Assembly (NCBI GenBank): GCA_021014325.1
Contig: CM037475.1
Location: forward strand, 5,735,001-5,799,000
Origin: Plazaster borealis
Taxonomy: Eukaryota; Echinodermata; Asteroidea; Forcipulatida; Labidiasteridae
Reading direction: 5' to 3'
Length of the DNA stretch: 64,000 nt
Shown here: positions 11,718-25,300 of the stretch, piece by piece
Layout: each line of letters starts with the position of its first letter
Position numbering within the stretch: position 1 is the stretch's first letter
Made by a program: the position numbers and the translations under genes
Notes under the pieces: generated by a model
Database searches by the model: none
Seen by the model: the letters and a program-made list of their open reading frames with translations, nothing else
What the model was told of the DNA's origin: nothing

Positions 11718-11835
11718 TGTGGGGGGGGGGGGGGACACAGCAGGATCATTTGTTCAGGGGCCCGCACAAGGGCCCTTGGGGGGGGGGGTCCAGGGGCGAA
11801 GCCCTTGGCGGGGTTCAGGGGGCGGAGCCCCCTGA
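11718..11835. repeat. G-rich repeat with ggggcgaagccc/ggggcggagcccc words
   Basis: Two long G runs are followed by short inverted words (caggggcgaagccctt, agggggcggagccccctg) that can form hairpins. Low complexity, non-coding on either strand; the frames that cross it are artefacts. Confidence 0.5.
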
Positions 11836-12534
11836 AGCTGTTGGGTTTAGCATGTTTGAACGACCTAGAAAAGCTCTTCTTGCTATAGATATTTACATAT
11901 AAAACTTGGACTTGGTTCAGAGTGAGATAGAACAAGCGACACTAATAAAAGACCAACATACAAGATATAGGCCTATTATTCTTATGGGCAATTCCACTGT
12001 AACTCGTGCTACACTTTAAGGTGTCTTTTTACATACTGTATGCTCCAGATATTTAAAAAACTGGATGGAATTTGATTTTTTGTATTTTAACAACCAACAT
12101 TCAAGGCTAGATCCTCATAGTATTTTGAAGTGTTTTCTACTTCTTTTTTTCTTTTGTATGCATGGGAAAGCGGCGAACATCGGTAACTCGTGCTACACGC
12201 AGAGGACATGCACAAAAATACTCATTTTCATTTTGATGGTGTCCTATTTAGAACAAAAAAACAATAAACTCTCATGGATTGTAAAATTAACAATTTTGCT
12301 TCGGTTCAGGAAACTTGTAAAGTCCATGGTTGTTTAAGATAGGTTATTTCACGTTTGTCATTATTTGATTTTCAGGCCACTTCCAGTAACATACATTTCA
12401 AATATTTAATACGATTTTTCTGTCTGTATTCATTCATTGTAAATTAATGTAAGTCTGGTGTTGTTGACCTTTTGTATATATTGGCTTCAAGTAAAATGAG
12501 CGGGATTTATTTTCTGAGACTTAAAGGTATCGTA

Positions 12535-12880
12535 CACGTTTGGTAATGACTCAAAACAAATATTAGCATAAAAACTTACTTAGTAACAAGCAACGGAGAG
12601 CTGTTGATAGTATAAAACATTGTAGGAAATGACTCCCTCTGAAGTAACGTAGTTTTTGAGAAAGAGGTAATTTCTCACTAAAATAATATAAACTTCTTGC
12701 AAGAAGTGTCTGAAAGCACACAAATTTGTACAACAAGGGTGTTTTTTCTTTCATCATCTTCTTGCAACTTTGATGACCAATAGAGCCCAAATTTTCACAG
12801 GCTTGTTATTTTATGCATATGTTGGGATACACCAAGTGAGAACACTGGTCTTTGACAATTTCCAAACGTGTCCAGTGCCT
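12535..12880. mobile_element. TTAA-class MITE, family B (copy 2)
   Basis: AGGTATCGTACACGTTTGG at the left end and …ccaaacgtgtccagtgcct at the right, each bordered by TTAA (12531-12534 and 12881-12884). The interior matches the other family B copies (gagagctgttgatag, gaaagaggtaatttctc, gttgggatacaccaag). Confidence 0.88.
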
Positions 12881-13090
12881 TTAAAGATAGTCTAGTGGTA
12901 AGGAGCCTGTGTCTGTGTCTGAACTTGTTTTCATTTTTAAGGGTGTTGGATGGTATTTATCAAAATAGTGACCGATAAAATAGACTGACGGTTTTTTAAA
13001 CCGATGCCGCAATTATGCAAGGTTATCGTTACCGCCCCCCCCTCCGCCCACTTGGCACACGCGCGAAAATAAACTGGTCCCCTGTCTTAA

Positions 13091-13474
13091 AGGTACACGT
13101 TGCCTTGGATCGGACGAGTTGGTCAAACAAAAAGCGTTTGAAACAGTTTGTTATAAAATGCATATGGTTAGAAAGACATTATAAAAGTAGAATACAATGA
13201 TCCACACAAATATGCCTCGAAATTGCGTGGTTTTCCTTTTACATTGTGAACTAACACGGTCGGCCATTTTGTGGAGTCAAAATGTTGACTCCACAAAATG
13301 GCCGACCGTATTTGTTCACGATGTAAAAGGAAAACCACGCGATTTCGAGACATATTTGTGTGGATCATTGTATTCTACTTTTAAAAACATCTTTCTAACC
13401 ATATGCATTTTATAACAAACGGTTACAAATGCTTTTGATAGACCAACTCGCCCGATCCAAGGCAACGTGTCCCT
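13091..13474. mobile_element. TTAA-class foldback MITE, family A (complete copy)
   Basis: About 190-bp arms are near-perfect inverted repeats meeting at gtggagtcaa/ttgactccac, so the whole 384 bp is a palindrome. The ends AGGTACACG and CGTGTCCCT are flanked by TTAA (13087-13090 and 13475-13478). It sits inside a dispersed host repeat whose unfilled form is visible at about 15250-15275 and 27589-27612. Confidence 0.92.
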
Positions 13475-13478
13475 TTAA

Positions 13479-13622
13479 TCTGCACGCGCCTGGAAGTGTG
13501 ACGTCAGACGTTCGGGCTATACGCGTATAACAAACTTTACCATGCACTATTGCCCGTTTTCGAAAGCATGGCTTGGGCTTTGGCTCCGGCTTGGTCTCCC
13601 TCCGCCTGTTTCGAAGCCCCGT
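13479..13622. repeat. Direct repeat Y (also 15487-15592)
   Basis: Shared order of words: ctgcacgc, cctgg, cgttcgggctata, cccgttttcgaaagca, ggcttg, ctccctccgcctgttt and gaagcccc. Parts of the same unit (cctcgaagtgtgacg, gtcagatgtt) recur at about 11545 and 27606. Confidence 0.65.
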
Positions 13623-13911
13623 ACGTATGGTTTTTATGGTTATTCATTTCTGAGGTGTATTTGCCAATCTATGCTGACCCTCCATTTAAGTCTTTTGCTT
13701 GAGAAATAAGTATTTCTAATTTGGTATTTGGCGGGAACAATTTTTTGGGAAACGACGCGTCGCTGCGAAGCGTACGAAGCGTCCTATAATTATTGGGGAA
13801 AGTGAATTTAGTAGAAAATAAGCCTTACAGTTGCTTATACAGACTTCTTCGAAACAAATATCGGTTGAGTGGAAAACATTGTTACTTATTCGTCGTAATA
13901 AAATAATTAAG

Positions 13912-16035
13912 ATCGTTATCAATTTTACGAAACAAAATTATCAGTCCAAGTGGAACACATTGTTACTAAAGCCTTGTAATAAAGTATTGGAGGATTTACA
14001 TTGAACTGTATCTTTATGACGGTAGTTCAACGTTGTAATTTTTTAAAACCAAGGATTTAATAACTGGGCTATTATGTCTGAAGTATAACATCAACATTAA
14101 AAAACACTTAATTCCCTTTCATTACTCATGCCTCAATTCAAACCATTGTGATCTTCATTAATTAAAAAAACATTCTGAAATAAACAATATCTATTTTGAG
14201 AAAGGTTTCCCTTCGAAGTATATGGTTTAAATAATTGTTCACTCAAGGGTTGGTGTCCGTTTGCAAATGCTGAGGTCAGAGATGCGGTTGGTACCCGCTG
14301 TCACCTCGCTCATCATGGATGGATTCGTTCTTGTGAAAATACTGTGACAGTTTTTTTTGCTGTTTTCTCAGCAAGTAGACACTGTATTCAGCTGAAACAT
14401 TCACGACCTTTATTGTATCTTTCTTTATAATTTTGCCTATAAATCAGCACAGTCACGTTGACAAAAAACAATCTATGACTATTCCTTTAAAACATTTCCA
14501 GGAAAATTGGGTAAAAAGGCAAATCCATGATTTCAAAAAAAAAGGGGGAAAATAGCACTAACTGAGTTTTTTTAAATTGAAATATACATACCCTCCCCGT
14601 ATAATAAAGTTGTGGGAAGCTTTTTGAAATATTGAGGAGATTCATTTATAAAACATATAAATGATATGCAAAAAACCTGTTGTTCACATACCTACTATAC
14701 ACTGAAAAAAAGGGGGGTTAAAATTGACACCATGGGTGTTGTCACAAATATAAACCAAACAAAAAAAATCAAAACTTACACCATAGGGTGTTAAAATAAC
14801 ACTAATTTCTGCAAAAACAATTACATTGGTGTTATTTTAAAACCACTGAGATGTTAATTTCTATTCTCTATTTGGTATCCATCTGTGACAACACCCATGG
14901 TGTAAATATTAACACCCCAGTTTTTGCAGTGTACGGTAGGCCTGCATCTTGTCTTTAGAAGTGAACGAGAATGTTATGGCCCAGATCTCTGTTCCTACAA
15001 TGGTTGGGCCCACACCCTTGTTGTTGGTCATCCTTTGATTTTGGCGATGTCATGTTTTTGCTCTGACAATATTATGATAAACAGAAAGATTTAAAAACGG
15101 ACAACATTGGTTTTAGGGATAATCATTAATCAATACAGTATTCTAGCTTTCAAGAAACGTATTCCTAGCGAAAGGGTGTTGCATTATATAGGCTGATTTA
15201 TCGATTAGTGACCGAGAAAATAAACTGACGGTTCACTCGCGGAAGTAGACTAGTCCCCCTGTCTTTATCTGCATAACCTTCCCGATATGGGTCAGAGGGT
15301 ACCCCCCCTCCCTCAATGTTCCCATACTTTAACAGTCTATTTTCCTCTACAGAAGTACCCGCACCCCCACCCCCCCCCCCAAGAAAAAAAACCAAAAAAC
15401 AAAACTCTAAAGAATACCTGAGATTCCAATCGCGCAATGAAAACACATTGTGGGGTGGGGTATCGCCATGACCCTTATCGAGCGACAATCTGCACGCACC
15501 TGGCTGGATGTTCGGGCTATACCCGTTTTCGAAAGCACGGCTTGCGCTTGGGCTCGGGCTTGGGCTCCCTCCGCCTGTTTGAAGCCCCACAAGGAAAGCA
15601 CATGGCGTTTCTAAAAAACTGGCGGAGCCAAAAGCCCATGGCCCGAGCCGTGGTTTCGAAAACGGCCCAAGAGCGTTGTGATACATCCGGAAAATAATTG
15701 GTCGATAATAAATAACTGTCCTCGATAAAACAATCCCTATTGAGTAGAGATTGTTTATTTCAGATTGGTTTTTTTTTAATTAATGAAGATCACAATGGTT
15801 TGAATTGAGGCATGAGTAATGAAAGGGAATTAAGTGTTTTAATGTTGATGTTATATACTTCAGACATAATAGCCCAGTTATTAAATCCTTGGTTTTAATT
15901 CAAAGTTTATAACGCTGAACTACCGCCATAAAAATACAATTGAATGTAAATCCTCCAGTACTTTATTACAAGGCTATAGTAACAATGTTTTCCACTTGGA
16001 CTGATAATTTGGTTTCGTAAAATTGACAACAAACA
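13912..16035. mobile_element. Inverted-repeat pair with about 280-bp arms (13912-14195 / 15743-16035)
   Basis: The left arm reads caattttacgaaac, agtccaagtgga, cttgtaataaagta, ccaaggatttaataactggg, attccctttcattactcatg and ctgaaataaacaat; the right arm carries the same words inverted and in reverse order. The 1.5-kb interval between holds a TA-flanked MITE (14700-14931) and a GC-rich repeat. It could be a TIR transposon with replaced contents or an inverted duplication; no transposase frame is present. Confidence 0.7.
14700..14931. mobile_element. TA-flanked MITE, family C (copy 1)
   Basis: CACTGAAAAAAAGGGG … CCCCAGTTTTTGCAGTG with TA on each side (14698-14699, 14932-14933). The subterminal motif tgacaccatgggtgttgtca is itself palindromic and is repeated inverted at the other end. 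TA flanks suggest, but do not prove, a Tc1/mariner-type mobiliser. Confidence 0.82.
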
Positions 16036-16132
16036 ATAGCGTTAAAGTGCTTCACAAAGCACAAATATCAGCCATATGAAACAAATTAAAAAAATAAAAA
16101 CGACATATTTAGTTTTTTTTTATAATGACCAC

Positions 16133-16800
16133 TGCTAACCGATAGATGACCACACTGGCCAAAATCCGTGTAACCCGAAATGGTGCTCGAGCAATTGAAG
16201 CATTTGACCAGGTTGGGTAGCAAAAGGAGAAACATTCTATAAATTTTCGTTAATCGACCACTACTGACCACTTGATGACCATTAGCTAAATTTTATGAAC
16301 ATCCTTGAATAAATGAAATATATTTAATTAAATGCGAAAAACATTGACTTGTTTAATTTGTTCATGAAATGACCACTGCTGACCAATAGGTGACCACTGG
16401 CCAAAATCTTTCTCTGGCCATTACAGCACTGAACCAAGTTAGGCTGTAATCGGCTAGAGAATGCCGGGGAGATAAATTGTTTTTTTAAATGTTCATAAAA
16501 TGACCCATTCTGGCCACTAGATGACGATTGGCAAAACTTTGTAAACATTCCTAGATATATGAAATACATTTAAAAGAAAACCCACATTTTTTTTTCACAA
16601 AAATGACCATTGCTGACCGATAGGTGATCACTTGCCAAAATCTGTGTACACCCCAAATGTATAGCTCGAGCCAATGAAAGCCTGCAATCGGCTACTGTGT
16701 GAGAAGAAGCATTTTGTAAATATTCATTAAACTACCACTACTGATCACCAGATGACAATTGGTCAGAATTTATGACCATCCCTAGACAAAGCAGGTGTCA
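16133..16800. repeat. Three-unit tandem repeat, period about 235 bp
   Basis: Units begin at about 16133, 16368 and 16602 with aaatgaccactgctgacc-like words. Each continues with ataggtgaccac, ggccaaaatc and a second half containing gaccactactgaccac…gatgacca. Each unit is therefore itself a diverged dimer of an atgaccactgctgacca motif. Confidence 0.75.
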
Positions 16801-16896
16801 AGGTTTAATTTCACCAAGTTTTGTTAAAATTTGCCAAATAATTTAGGATTTATGGCCTTTTTCATGTTAATCGCGTGACCGTTTGACCAAAGAAAG

Positions 16897-17942
<1,046 letters not shown>

Positions 17943-18103
17943 CTGGTTCACATCAATGGATGTACCCCCCCTTCTTCTTTGAATTAATTCTTACCCAACG
18001 CTGAGACTATGATAGCGTTGTCAGCTCCCAATTAGTGTCTGGAATCTTGATTAGCATTAGTGTAGAGCCGTCTCTAGTATTGTAATCGGTGACGCAGTGA
18101 ATC

Positions 18104-18205
18104 CCCCCGGTGTCTGTGGTGTGGTCCCCCCTCCCAATACACAATTCGCCGTATGGGGACGACAGGATCTCCGAGGATGCGACAGAATCTCTTGCCACAC
18201 CTGCA
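18104..18205. repeat. Degenerate family S-like fragment
   Basis: ccggtgtctgtgg, cgccgtatgggga and gacagaatctc echo the family S arms, in altered order. Boundaries uncertain. Confidence 0.4.
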
Positions 18206-18943
18206 TCAAATCCAACCAATCACGAATCTGCCTTTTTAATCACGTGCAAACAAAAAAAGAAGGTAGAATCTTGTCCTCCTAGCCTGTGTCTCGGTAGAAC
18301 TAGAAGAGGTGATGTGCTTTTTTAATTAGTACAATGCCTGGAGGTTATACGTTTCTGAGAGTGATAAACCTTTGTTTTGTGTTTAAATGATTATTGTAAA
18401 GTTGAAATAATCTTGTTGTTAATTAGGACGTATGTTTTCTTTGTTTTCAGCATAATTTACTTTAGGGGGAGGGGAAGCATTGTATGTGTTTAATTTATTG
18501 GAAAGTTGCATTGTCTCTTTGTCTCCAGTGTTTTTTTAATTGCGCCGAGTGCGACGTTGACTAAAACGGCCTGTCTCCAGTAAAATTGTTTTGTTCCCAG
18601 TTATTATTCATTTGGGGGAAAAAAACACAAACTTGATGTGTGATTAATATCCCATAATACGTCTCAGTCCCTGCTATTACGGGGGACGCCACCCTATTTT
18701 ACAAACTTGAGTTTATTAAAGTTGTGCATTTTACAATATATACCAGGCTTAGGGGCCTATGACTTTATCTTACCAGTAATAATATTTGCTCAGTACAATT
18801 TTTTTCTCGATACTAAGACGTCTGATATGCTGCGTTGTCGATAAAATTGTGTTTAAATAAAAAACAGACTATTTGAATAAACATTATAATAAAATGTACC
18901 TGCCACAATTTCCACATACCTCTTTTTCTCGAAAAATTCATTT

Positions 18944-19016
18944 AAATAAATACATAAATAAATAAATACATAAATAAATAAATAAATAAATAATTATATA
19001 AATAAATAAATAAAAG
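18944..19016. repeat. (AAAT)n microsatellite
   Basis: aaataaatacataaataaat-type repeats, about 70 bp, roughly 100-200 bp upstream of the astacin promoter. Confidence 0.9.
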
Positions 19017-19110
19017 AAAGCAATTGTACATAAATAATCTAATTAACAAATGAAAACCAAATATATTTTATAGACCTTATTAATCAATTTAAACAAACGA
19101 ATACTATTTA

Positions 19111-19200
19111 GGGCGTGTGGTCCCCGTGAAAAGTGGGCGTGATTGCGGCACACTCGATACCAATAAAACCCGCTGATTTGGCGCGAGATCTGCAGTTGTG
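19111..19200 (+). promoter_or_regulatory. Probable core promoter of the astacin gene
   Basis: Two GC-box/KLF-like words (gggcgtgtgg at 19111, gtgggcgtg at 19133) precede CCAAT (19060-type spacing aside, at 19160-19164) overlapping a TATA-like AATAAAA at 19162-19168. A start about 28 bp downstream would fall near 19190-19197 and leave a 5' leader of roughly 70 bases before the ATG at 19265. Inference from motif spacing only. Confidence 0.45.
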
Positions 19201-19264
19201 ATAGTCGATGTCTAGATACGGTCAGACTTATTCAGTAAGCGATAGTCGTTATTTAAACGCAACC

Positions 19265-19348
19265 ATGAGATTCATTGTCTTTGCTATGCTTATAGGATGT
19301 GTCCTAGCGGCCTCCGTAGATAGAGTCAGACGTGATGATGGCGACGAG
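19265..19348 (+). CDS. Astacin gene exon 1: signal peptide
   Basis: 28 codons, ending GACGAG before gtaagt. A hydrophobic core is followed by small residues (VLAA), then DRVRRD. AACC lies before the ATG, with A at -3. Confidence 0.85.
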
Positions 19349-22300
19349 GTAAGTACTAAGGATAGATTCATGCTGTTATCTATGGTTATTATCCCTATAT
19401 CCTTCAGTTTAATAATAATTATTAGAAGTTTCCAACACTCAGTCAACAACATTTTTCAACAAGTATCGACTTTGCACGGATAAAACCTTTATGACGTCTG
19501 ATTGATTACAAAAAGAGGAATTGTGTTGCACTTGACAGACAAAAAATTCATAGGCTAATATTATAGGTTTTCCCGGCCAATTTCGGCAAAAATTCATTAA
19601 AATTCATTAACACGCATTCAAATTCACGCATTTTCCCATATTCCACTAAAACTATAGGGTTTCTTCTAAGCTAATAATGCATTCAATTTCGTTTCGTGCA
19701 CACGTCGTTTTGTTTTTCTCATTCAGATTCGTTTCAGTCATTCTATTTCATTTATAGGCATTCAAGACTACACTTTGACCATTCTTAAGTTGATTTTCTA
19801 TACTACATTATTAACACTTGATGAAATTGAATGTTTGACCAGCTCTTGCTGCTGGCTTTTACGAAATTGAATGAGTCTTGCGGCCTAATGAAATTGAAAG
19901 ATCTTATTTGACCAGTGGATGCTAAACTGTTCGAATTGAATTACTCCTTTTGAATGTTGAATGCTGATTCAACGGAGCGTTAATTTTCAAACGAAATTGA
20001 ATGAGCCGGTGTTAAAATGAATGCATTTTTGTTGAAATCGGCCGGGAAAACCTATATAATAAATTGTGTTAGTTACCAGTTTAACATGATTGGTAAAACT
20101 GGCTATTGTTTCAACGGAACTGTTATTTATTGACCAAACCAACAGCGAACGAGCCGCCAATTACCCTGGTGTTTCTGGTTCACATAGGGGGGCATCACCT
20201 ATGGGGCATCCTTGGTTTCATTTACCAGAAATATATAATAATAAATAAGGGTTTTACATAAAACATCGACTCAACCGGGATTAGAGCCGCCATTTGGTTT
20301 GGATGTACGAAGATATAGGCCTAAGTCTTTCGTTTATTTTTATCGTAATTCAAACTTCACAATCGGAGCTATTTTTCTGTCTTTATAAATTCACTCCCAT
20401 TTACTCACATTTTTAGACCTCTATACATGCGCGGGGAACTTTTAGTGAATTTACCGTCTCAAAAATGTAATAAAGGCATCGTACACGTTTGGTAATTACT
20501 CGAAATATATATTAGCATAAAAACTTACTTGGTAACAAGCAACGGAGAGCTGTTGATAGTATAAAACATTGTAGGAAACGACTCCCTCTGAAGTAACGTA
20601 GTTTTTGAGAAAGAGGTAATTTCTCACTAAAATAATAAAAACTTCTTGCAAGAAGTTTTTATTCCTAACTGAAAGCACACAAAGTTGTACAACGAGGGTG
20701 TTTTTTCTTTCATCATTTTCTTGTAACTTCTTCACAGGCTTGTTATTTTATGCATGTTGGGATACACCAAGCGAGAATACTGGTCTTTGACAATTACTAA
20801 ACGTGTTCAGTAAACCTAGTAAACGACGAGGGGAACTGGCTGTGTATAAATCGGCTTCTTACTTGCACCCCGAACAAAGATATTGACAAAATAGACTGCC
20901 AACATAGGGCTAGATAGCTCGCCTTAATCAGTAGGTCGCAGGTTCAAGTCCCGCTCTACTAGTCAATTTTTCTTTGTTCAACCCAAAAGTATAAAATACG
21001 TATAACGTTCATGAAACATGTGACTTCACATTGGATCTCTATGCATTATTGTTACAGGGGTCAAATGGAAGTGACAATCTCGAAATGCGTGTCAGACGTG
21101 ACCTAAAACACAAAACGCCAAAAGATTGTCCCGCCAAATTGTGGGCTGGTGGTAACGTCTGTTACACTCTCGACCCTTCAGTTGGTAAGTTGATTGCATG
21201 TAGGTAAAGGAGCCTTTCCAAAAAAATAATGTGTACCGATAGTGATGGAAAGTTCACATTGAAAGAATCAGTAATTATTTATTAAGTTGTAATCTACTGT
21301 GATTATTACCATGATACTGTACACAACATCGAGGAAATTGAAAAGTTAGCTGTTATGAGCATTCTTCGGTTTAGTATTTAGAGTAAGTGCAAAGTAAAGT
21401 ATTATTCCAGTAAAACGTACAGACATCTTTGATAAAATGACTGCAAATTTGTGTCTTTGGCTGGTATGGCCGTTATCTCACTTTACTTTATGGTATCCTC
21501 TCTAAAATTCTTCTAACCATTAATTAACAGAAAAGCAAATTGTCGTGTACGTATGTTTTGTCTTTAGACGATGCATTCAATGCAGGATTTAATTCATGGG
21601 GATTTTATGCTCAGGAATGAGATGCCGAACAAAAACGGGTTTACACGCAGTGCCACCGTGCATTGCTGTTACACTCTCTTATTTCTTATTTCTAACAACG
21701 CACAAAGGGGACATACATTTGATATAACAACAACTTTATCTGAGAAGAAGGGTTAAAACCAAAACATCTGTTTGTAACAGGTCCTCTGCCAATACAGTCC
21801 ACATAAAATTGTTAAGCAACACTTCGTGCAAATGTCCGGATAAAGAATTAAACATTATTATCTTCAAGGTGTTGAGTTGGATTGGTGCAGTGTGTGATTG
21901 TTGGGATGGGTGGGGTGTGGGATGGGGGTCGTTGATCGTTTGAACTCCCGACCAGTTCCGTCACATTGCATCTAATCATAACATAAAATTAATTTTGTTC
22001 ATTGGGAATTACGGTTGCAGATAATGACGCGAAAAGCCTCATTTTGGAAGCGTTCGAACGTTTCGAGAGTGTATCATGCGTCCGATTTAATAACAAGGAG
22101 TCCAGCGGCTGTAAAGATGCTATCACGGTAAACGTGATTGAGAAAACCGATGGGTAAGAATAACGATTACATTGCAGCTAGGAGCAAGTTCGGGTTGGTG
22201 ACAATAAAATCGACTAGACACTTACCATAGTCGATCTAGATGTCACTGGCTGTATCCAAGTAGACCAACCTAGCCCCGGAGCACTGTTTTGTTACGATAC

Positions 22301-25300
22301 TCAACTCGCTTACGAGTTACGTCACTTTTTCAACATGGGTGTTAGGTAGCATAACGCAGAAAGTTTATTAAACTAGTGCAATCACACAAAAAGTTAATCA
22401 TAAATGGTAGGTTTTTGCCAATAAAATATGCCAATCAATAAGATAATAATTAATGCACTATAATTATGCAAGTTATTTTGTTTACGGTCAATACTTGTTT
22501 CTGTTTACCACCGTACGTCGTTGTTGTTATTTTTGACGAATCAATCAACTAGACGCATTTGAGTGAAACACAGACCACGCTTGCGGGATTTAAAGATGCA
22601 TTGCCCGTGTTAGGGCCGATTTGACGGTAAAAAATAGATTATTGCTTATTTTACGAGGTAGGAAAGTTTTACGCTTTCATTCGATATCTGGGACGAAAAC
22701 AATCGTCAAGGATGATGGGAGTTAATAAAAAATAAAAAATAAAAAACCCGTTGGGCCAGCCTTTAAATCCTCAGACTTTTAAAGTACAAAACTTCTAAGT
22801 TGAAATATGAATATTCATTATATCTATACATACTACACACAGTGTGCTTATATGGGGCGCCGTTTGTCAATGTTTTACCATGGTTTGTAACAATTATATG
22901 TTAATCATAGAAAGTGTTGTCAACATTATGTTCGTGGTTTACATACCAGGCAAGTAATGTTTTGTGCCTTTTAAATTGTGTGTAAACCATGAATATACAT
23001 TCAACGTTTATAGATTATGGTTTATAAACCATGAAAATGTAATTTATCATACATGGTTTGTAAAACCATGGTTTATAAACCATGAAAACTGAAGCATCAT
23101 AAAACACTGTTTATAAGCCATATGGTTTCTTCAAAACATGTTATAAAAACCATGACAGTTATAGCATCATAAAACATGGTTTGTAAACCATGAAAATTTA
23201 AGCACCTTCTAAACATGGTTTATAAACCATGTTCGGAAAATTATAGCATTTTTTAAAACATAGTTTACGAATCATGGTTTATAAACTATGAAAATTAAAG
23301 CATCTTAATAACCATGAAAAGTGAAGCTTCTTAGAACATGGTTTATAAACCATAACAACTAAAGCATCATCAAACACGTTTTTAAAACCATGAAAATTGA
23401 GGCATCAATGGTTTATAAACCATGAAAAACTGTGTGTTCACAAATCATGGTTTATAAAACCATAAAAACTGAACATGGGTTTCATTGTGTGTAATTTGTG
23501 TATCACACTGAGCACGACGCCCGTACTACTACTGTGCATTATAGGTATTCCGCACTCGTATTACTGTCCGCATACGGAGGAGGTCAGACGTCCAGTTTTA
23601 AACGAAATGGGGGGGGGGGGGCTTTCGGATATGCTGGTATTCAGAAAGTCCACGCATACATCTCACACCACGCAAGCACCGCGTATACATACACATGCAT
23701 GTGCACACAGAGACTGCACATAAATTTTGATCCAACAACATATCAGAGCAGACAATGACAATTTGGCTTGCAGCGTAAGGCCACTTAGGCAAGATTTCTC
23801 GTATCAGTGGTGCACAACTTACGCAATAAAATGATGCGCAAGTGGACTTACGCAGTTCGTAAAGTTCGCGCTTCACTTAGTCGCGACTTTGACGGTAGTC
23901 GTGACTATTCTTTCAGTAGACTTGGCGGCGCGGTTAACCGGGTAGTTCAAAAGCTGCAATTGCAAATAAAAATAGCAATCAATAGTCGCAAATTCGACAC
24001 TAGTCGCACAGACCTAATTGCGGGCATTATTTCGATTGACTGGCTTGATTCCTGTTCAAACGATAAAATGTTTTACGAATCACGCAGAGATCACAAACCA
24101 GGCGCATTGAATGCTTTTATAAGGCGAATGGTTAGGGATTTTTATGGTGGCCCTGAAACCTGAAGGGATATTGAATGTAGATATTGACGCCAATATTCAT
24201 GACAAAATTCACGACTTGTGCCCTAAATTTTGTTGCGAATTTCAACACCATTATTTACGAAATGTGCACAAGTTGGTATCTGATGCCAATATTTACGAAA
24301 ATATTCTTGACTTGTGGCCCAAGTCATGAATATTGACGAAATTTTTCATGACAAAATAAATCATGACTTGTGCCAAAGTCCCAAATTCAACGAGGCGTGA
24401 ATTTGAATTTTGTTCAGCATAGTAGTACACACAGCTCTCATGGCTTAATGCATGTACATGATGCAGCGCATATCGAGTGCATTTTATTTGTGTGCATATT
24501 GTTGTGAATTCACGACTTCGGGAACGAGTCGTGACATTTGTCGTAAACATTGGCATCACTTGTGCACAACTCGCATGGCAACAATATTTACAACTTCGGG
24601 CACAAGTCGTGATTTTTGTTATGAATATGGAAGTCAATAAATGTTCGATGTCCCTTCAGGGCCACCATAGATTTTGCTACTTCCTTATCACATTTTATCG
24701 CTTTAACAATACAACGCTTTATACGCAGAGAAATAAGTGTTTCATGTCATGCCGTTACCTCTTCGTATTGTACTGGATCAAAATTCTTGACTTGCGGCCC
24801 GAAGTCATGCATTGATGACAATTTTTCATGACACAATTACTCAACGTGGCATGAATTTGATTTGTTTCCAGCAACCTATAGGTAGTCTGCTCAACTGTCA
24901 ATGCGAGTACATGCAGCGTGTGCATTTTAGGCGGTAACCAAAGTGTATAGACTACCTAGGCTGCTGAAAAACATAATGTATAGGCCCACGCCTCGTTGGA
25001 TTTACGACTTCGGCCCTTTAGGGAGATTATTCGGTCATGGTATTTACACTATTCGTGACTAATTTTCGTTAACATTAACGACTTCGAGCCCAAGTCATGT
25101 TTTTTTTTTCCATTCACATCAATAGTCACGACTTGGACCCCAAGTCGTGACTAATTTGTCCATGACTATTGTCGTGAATTCACGACTTGGGGAACAAGTC
25201 TTGACAAATTTGTCGTAAACATTGGCGTAACTTGTGCACAACTTGTATGGTATCAATATTGACAACTTCGGGCACACGTTGTGTTTTAAGTCATGACTAT

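Noticed and set aside
15198..15686. 162-codon minus-strand frame
   Set aside because: It contains homopolymer glycine from a C-tract and crosses the Y repeat; composition is not protein-like.
19208..19264. Upstream in-frame ATG as the astacin start
   Set aside because: Its context is weak (T at -3), and it would put 19 hydrophilic residues before the signal peptide; the ATG at 19265 is preferred.
23807..24163. 118-codon + strand frame
   Set aside because: It overlaps a hAT-like MITE remnant and a foldback module and has no domain or splice support.
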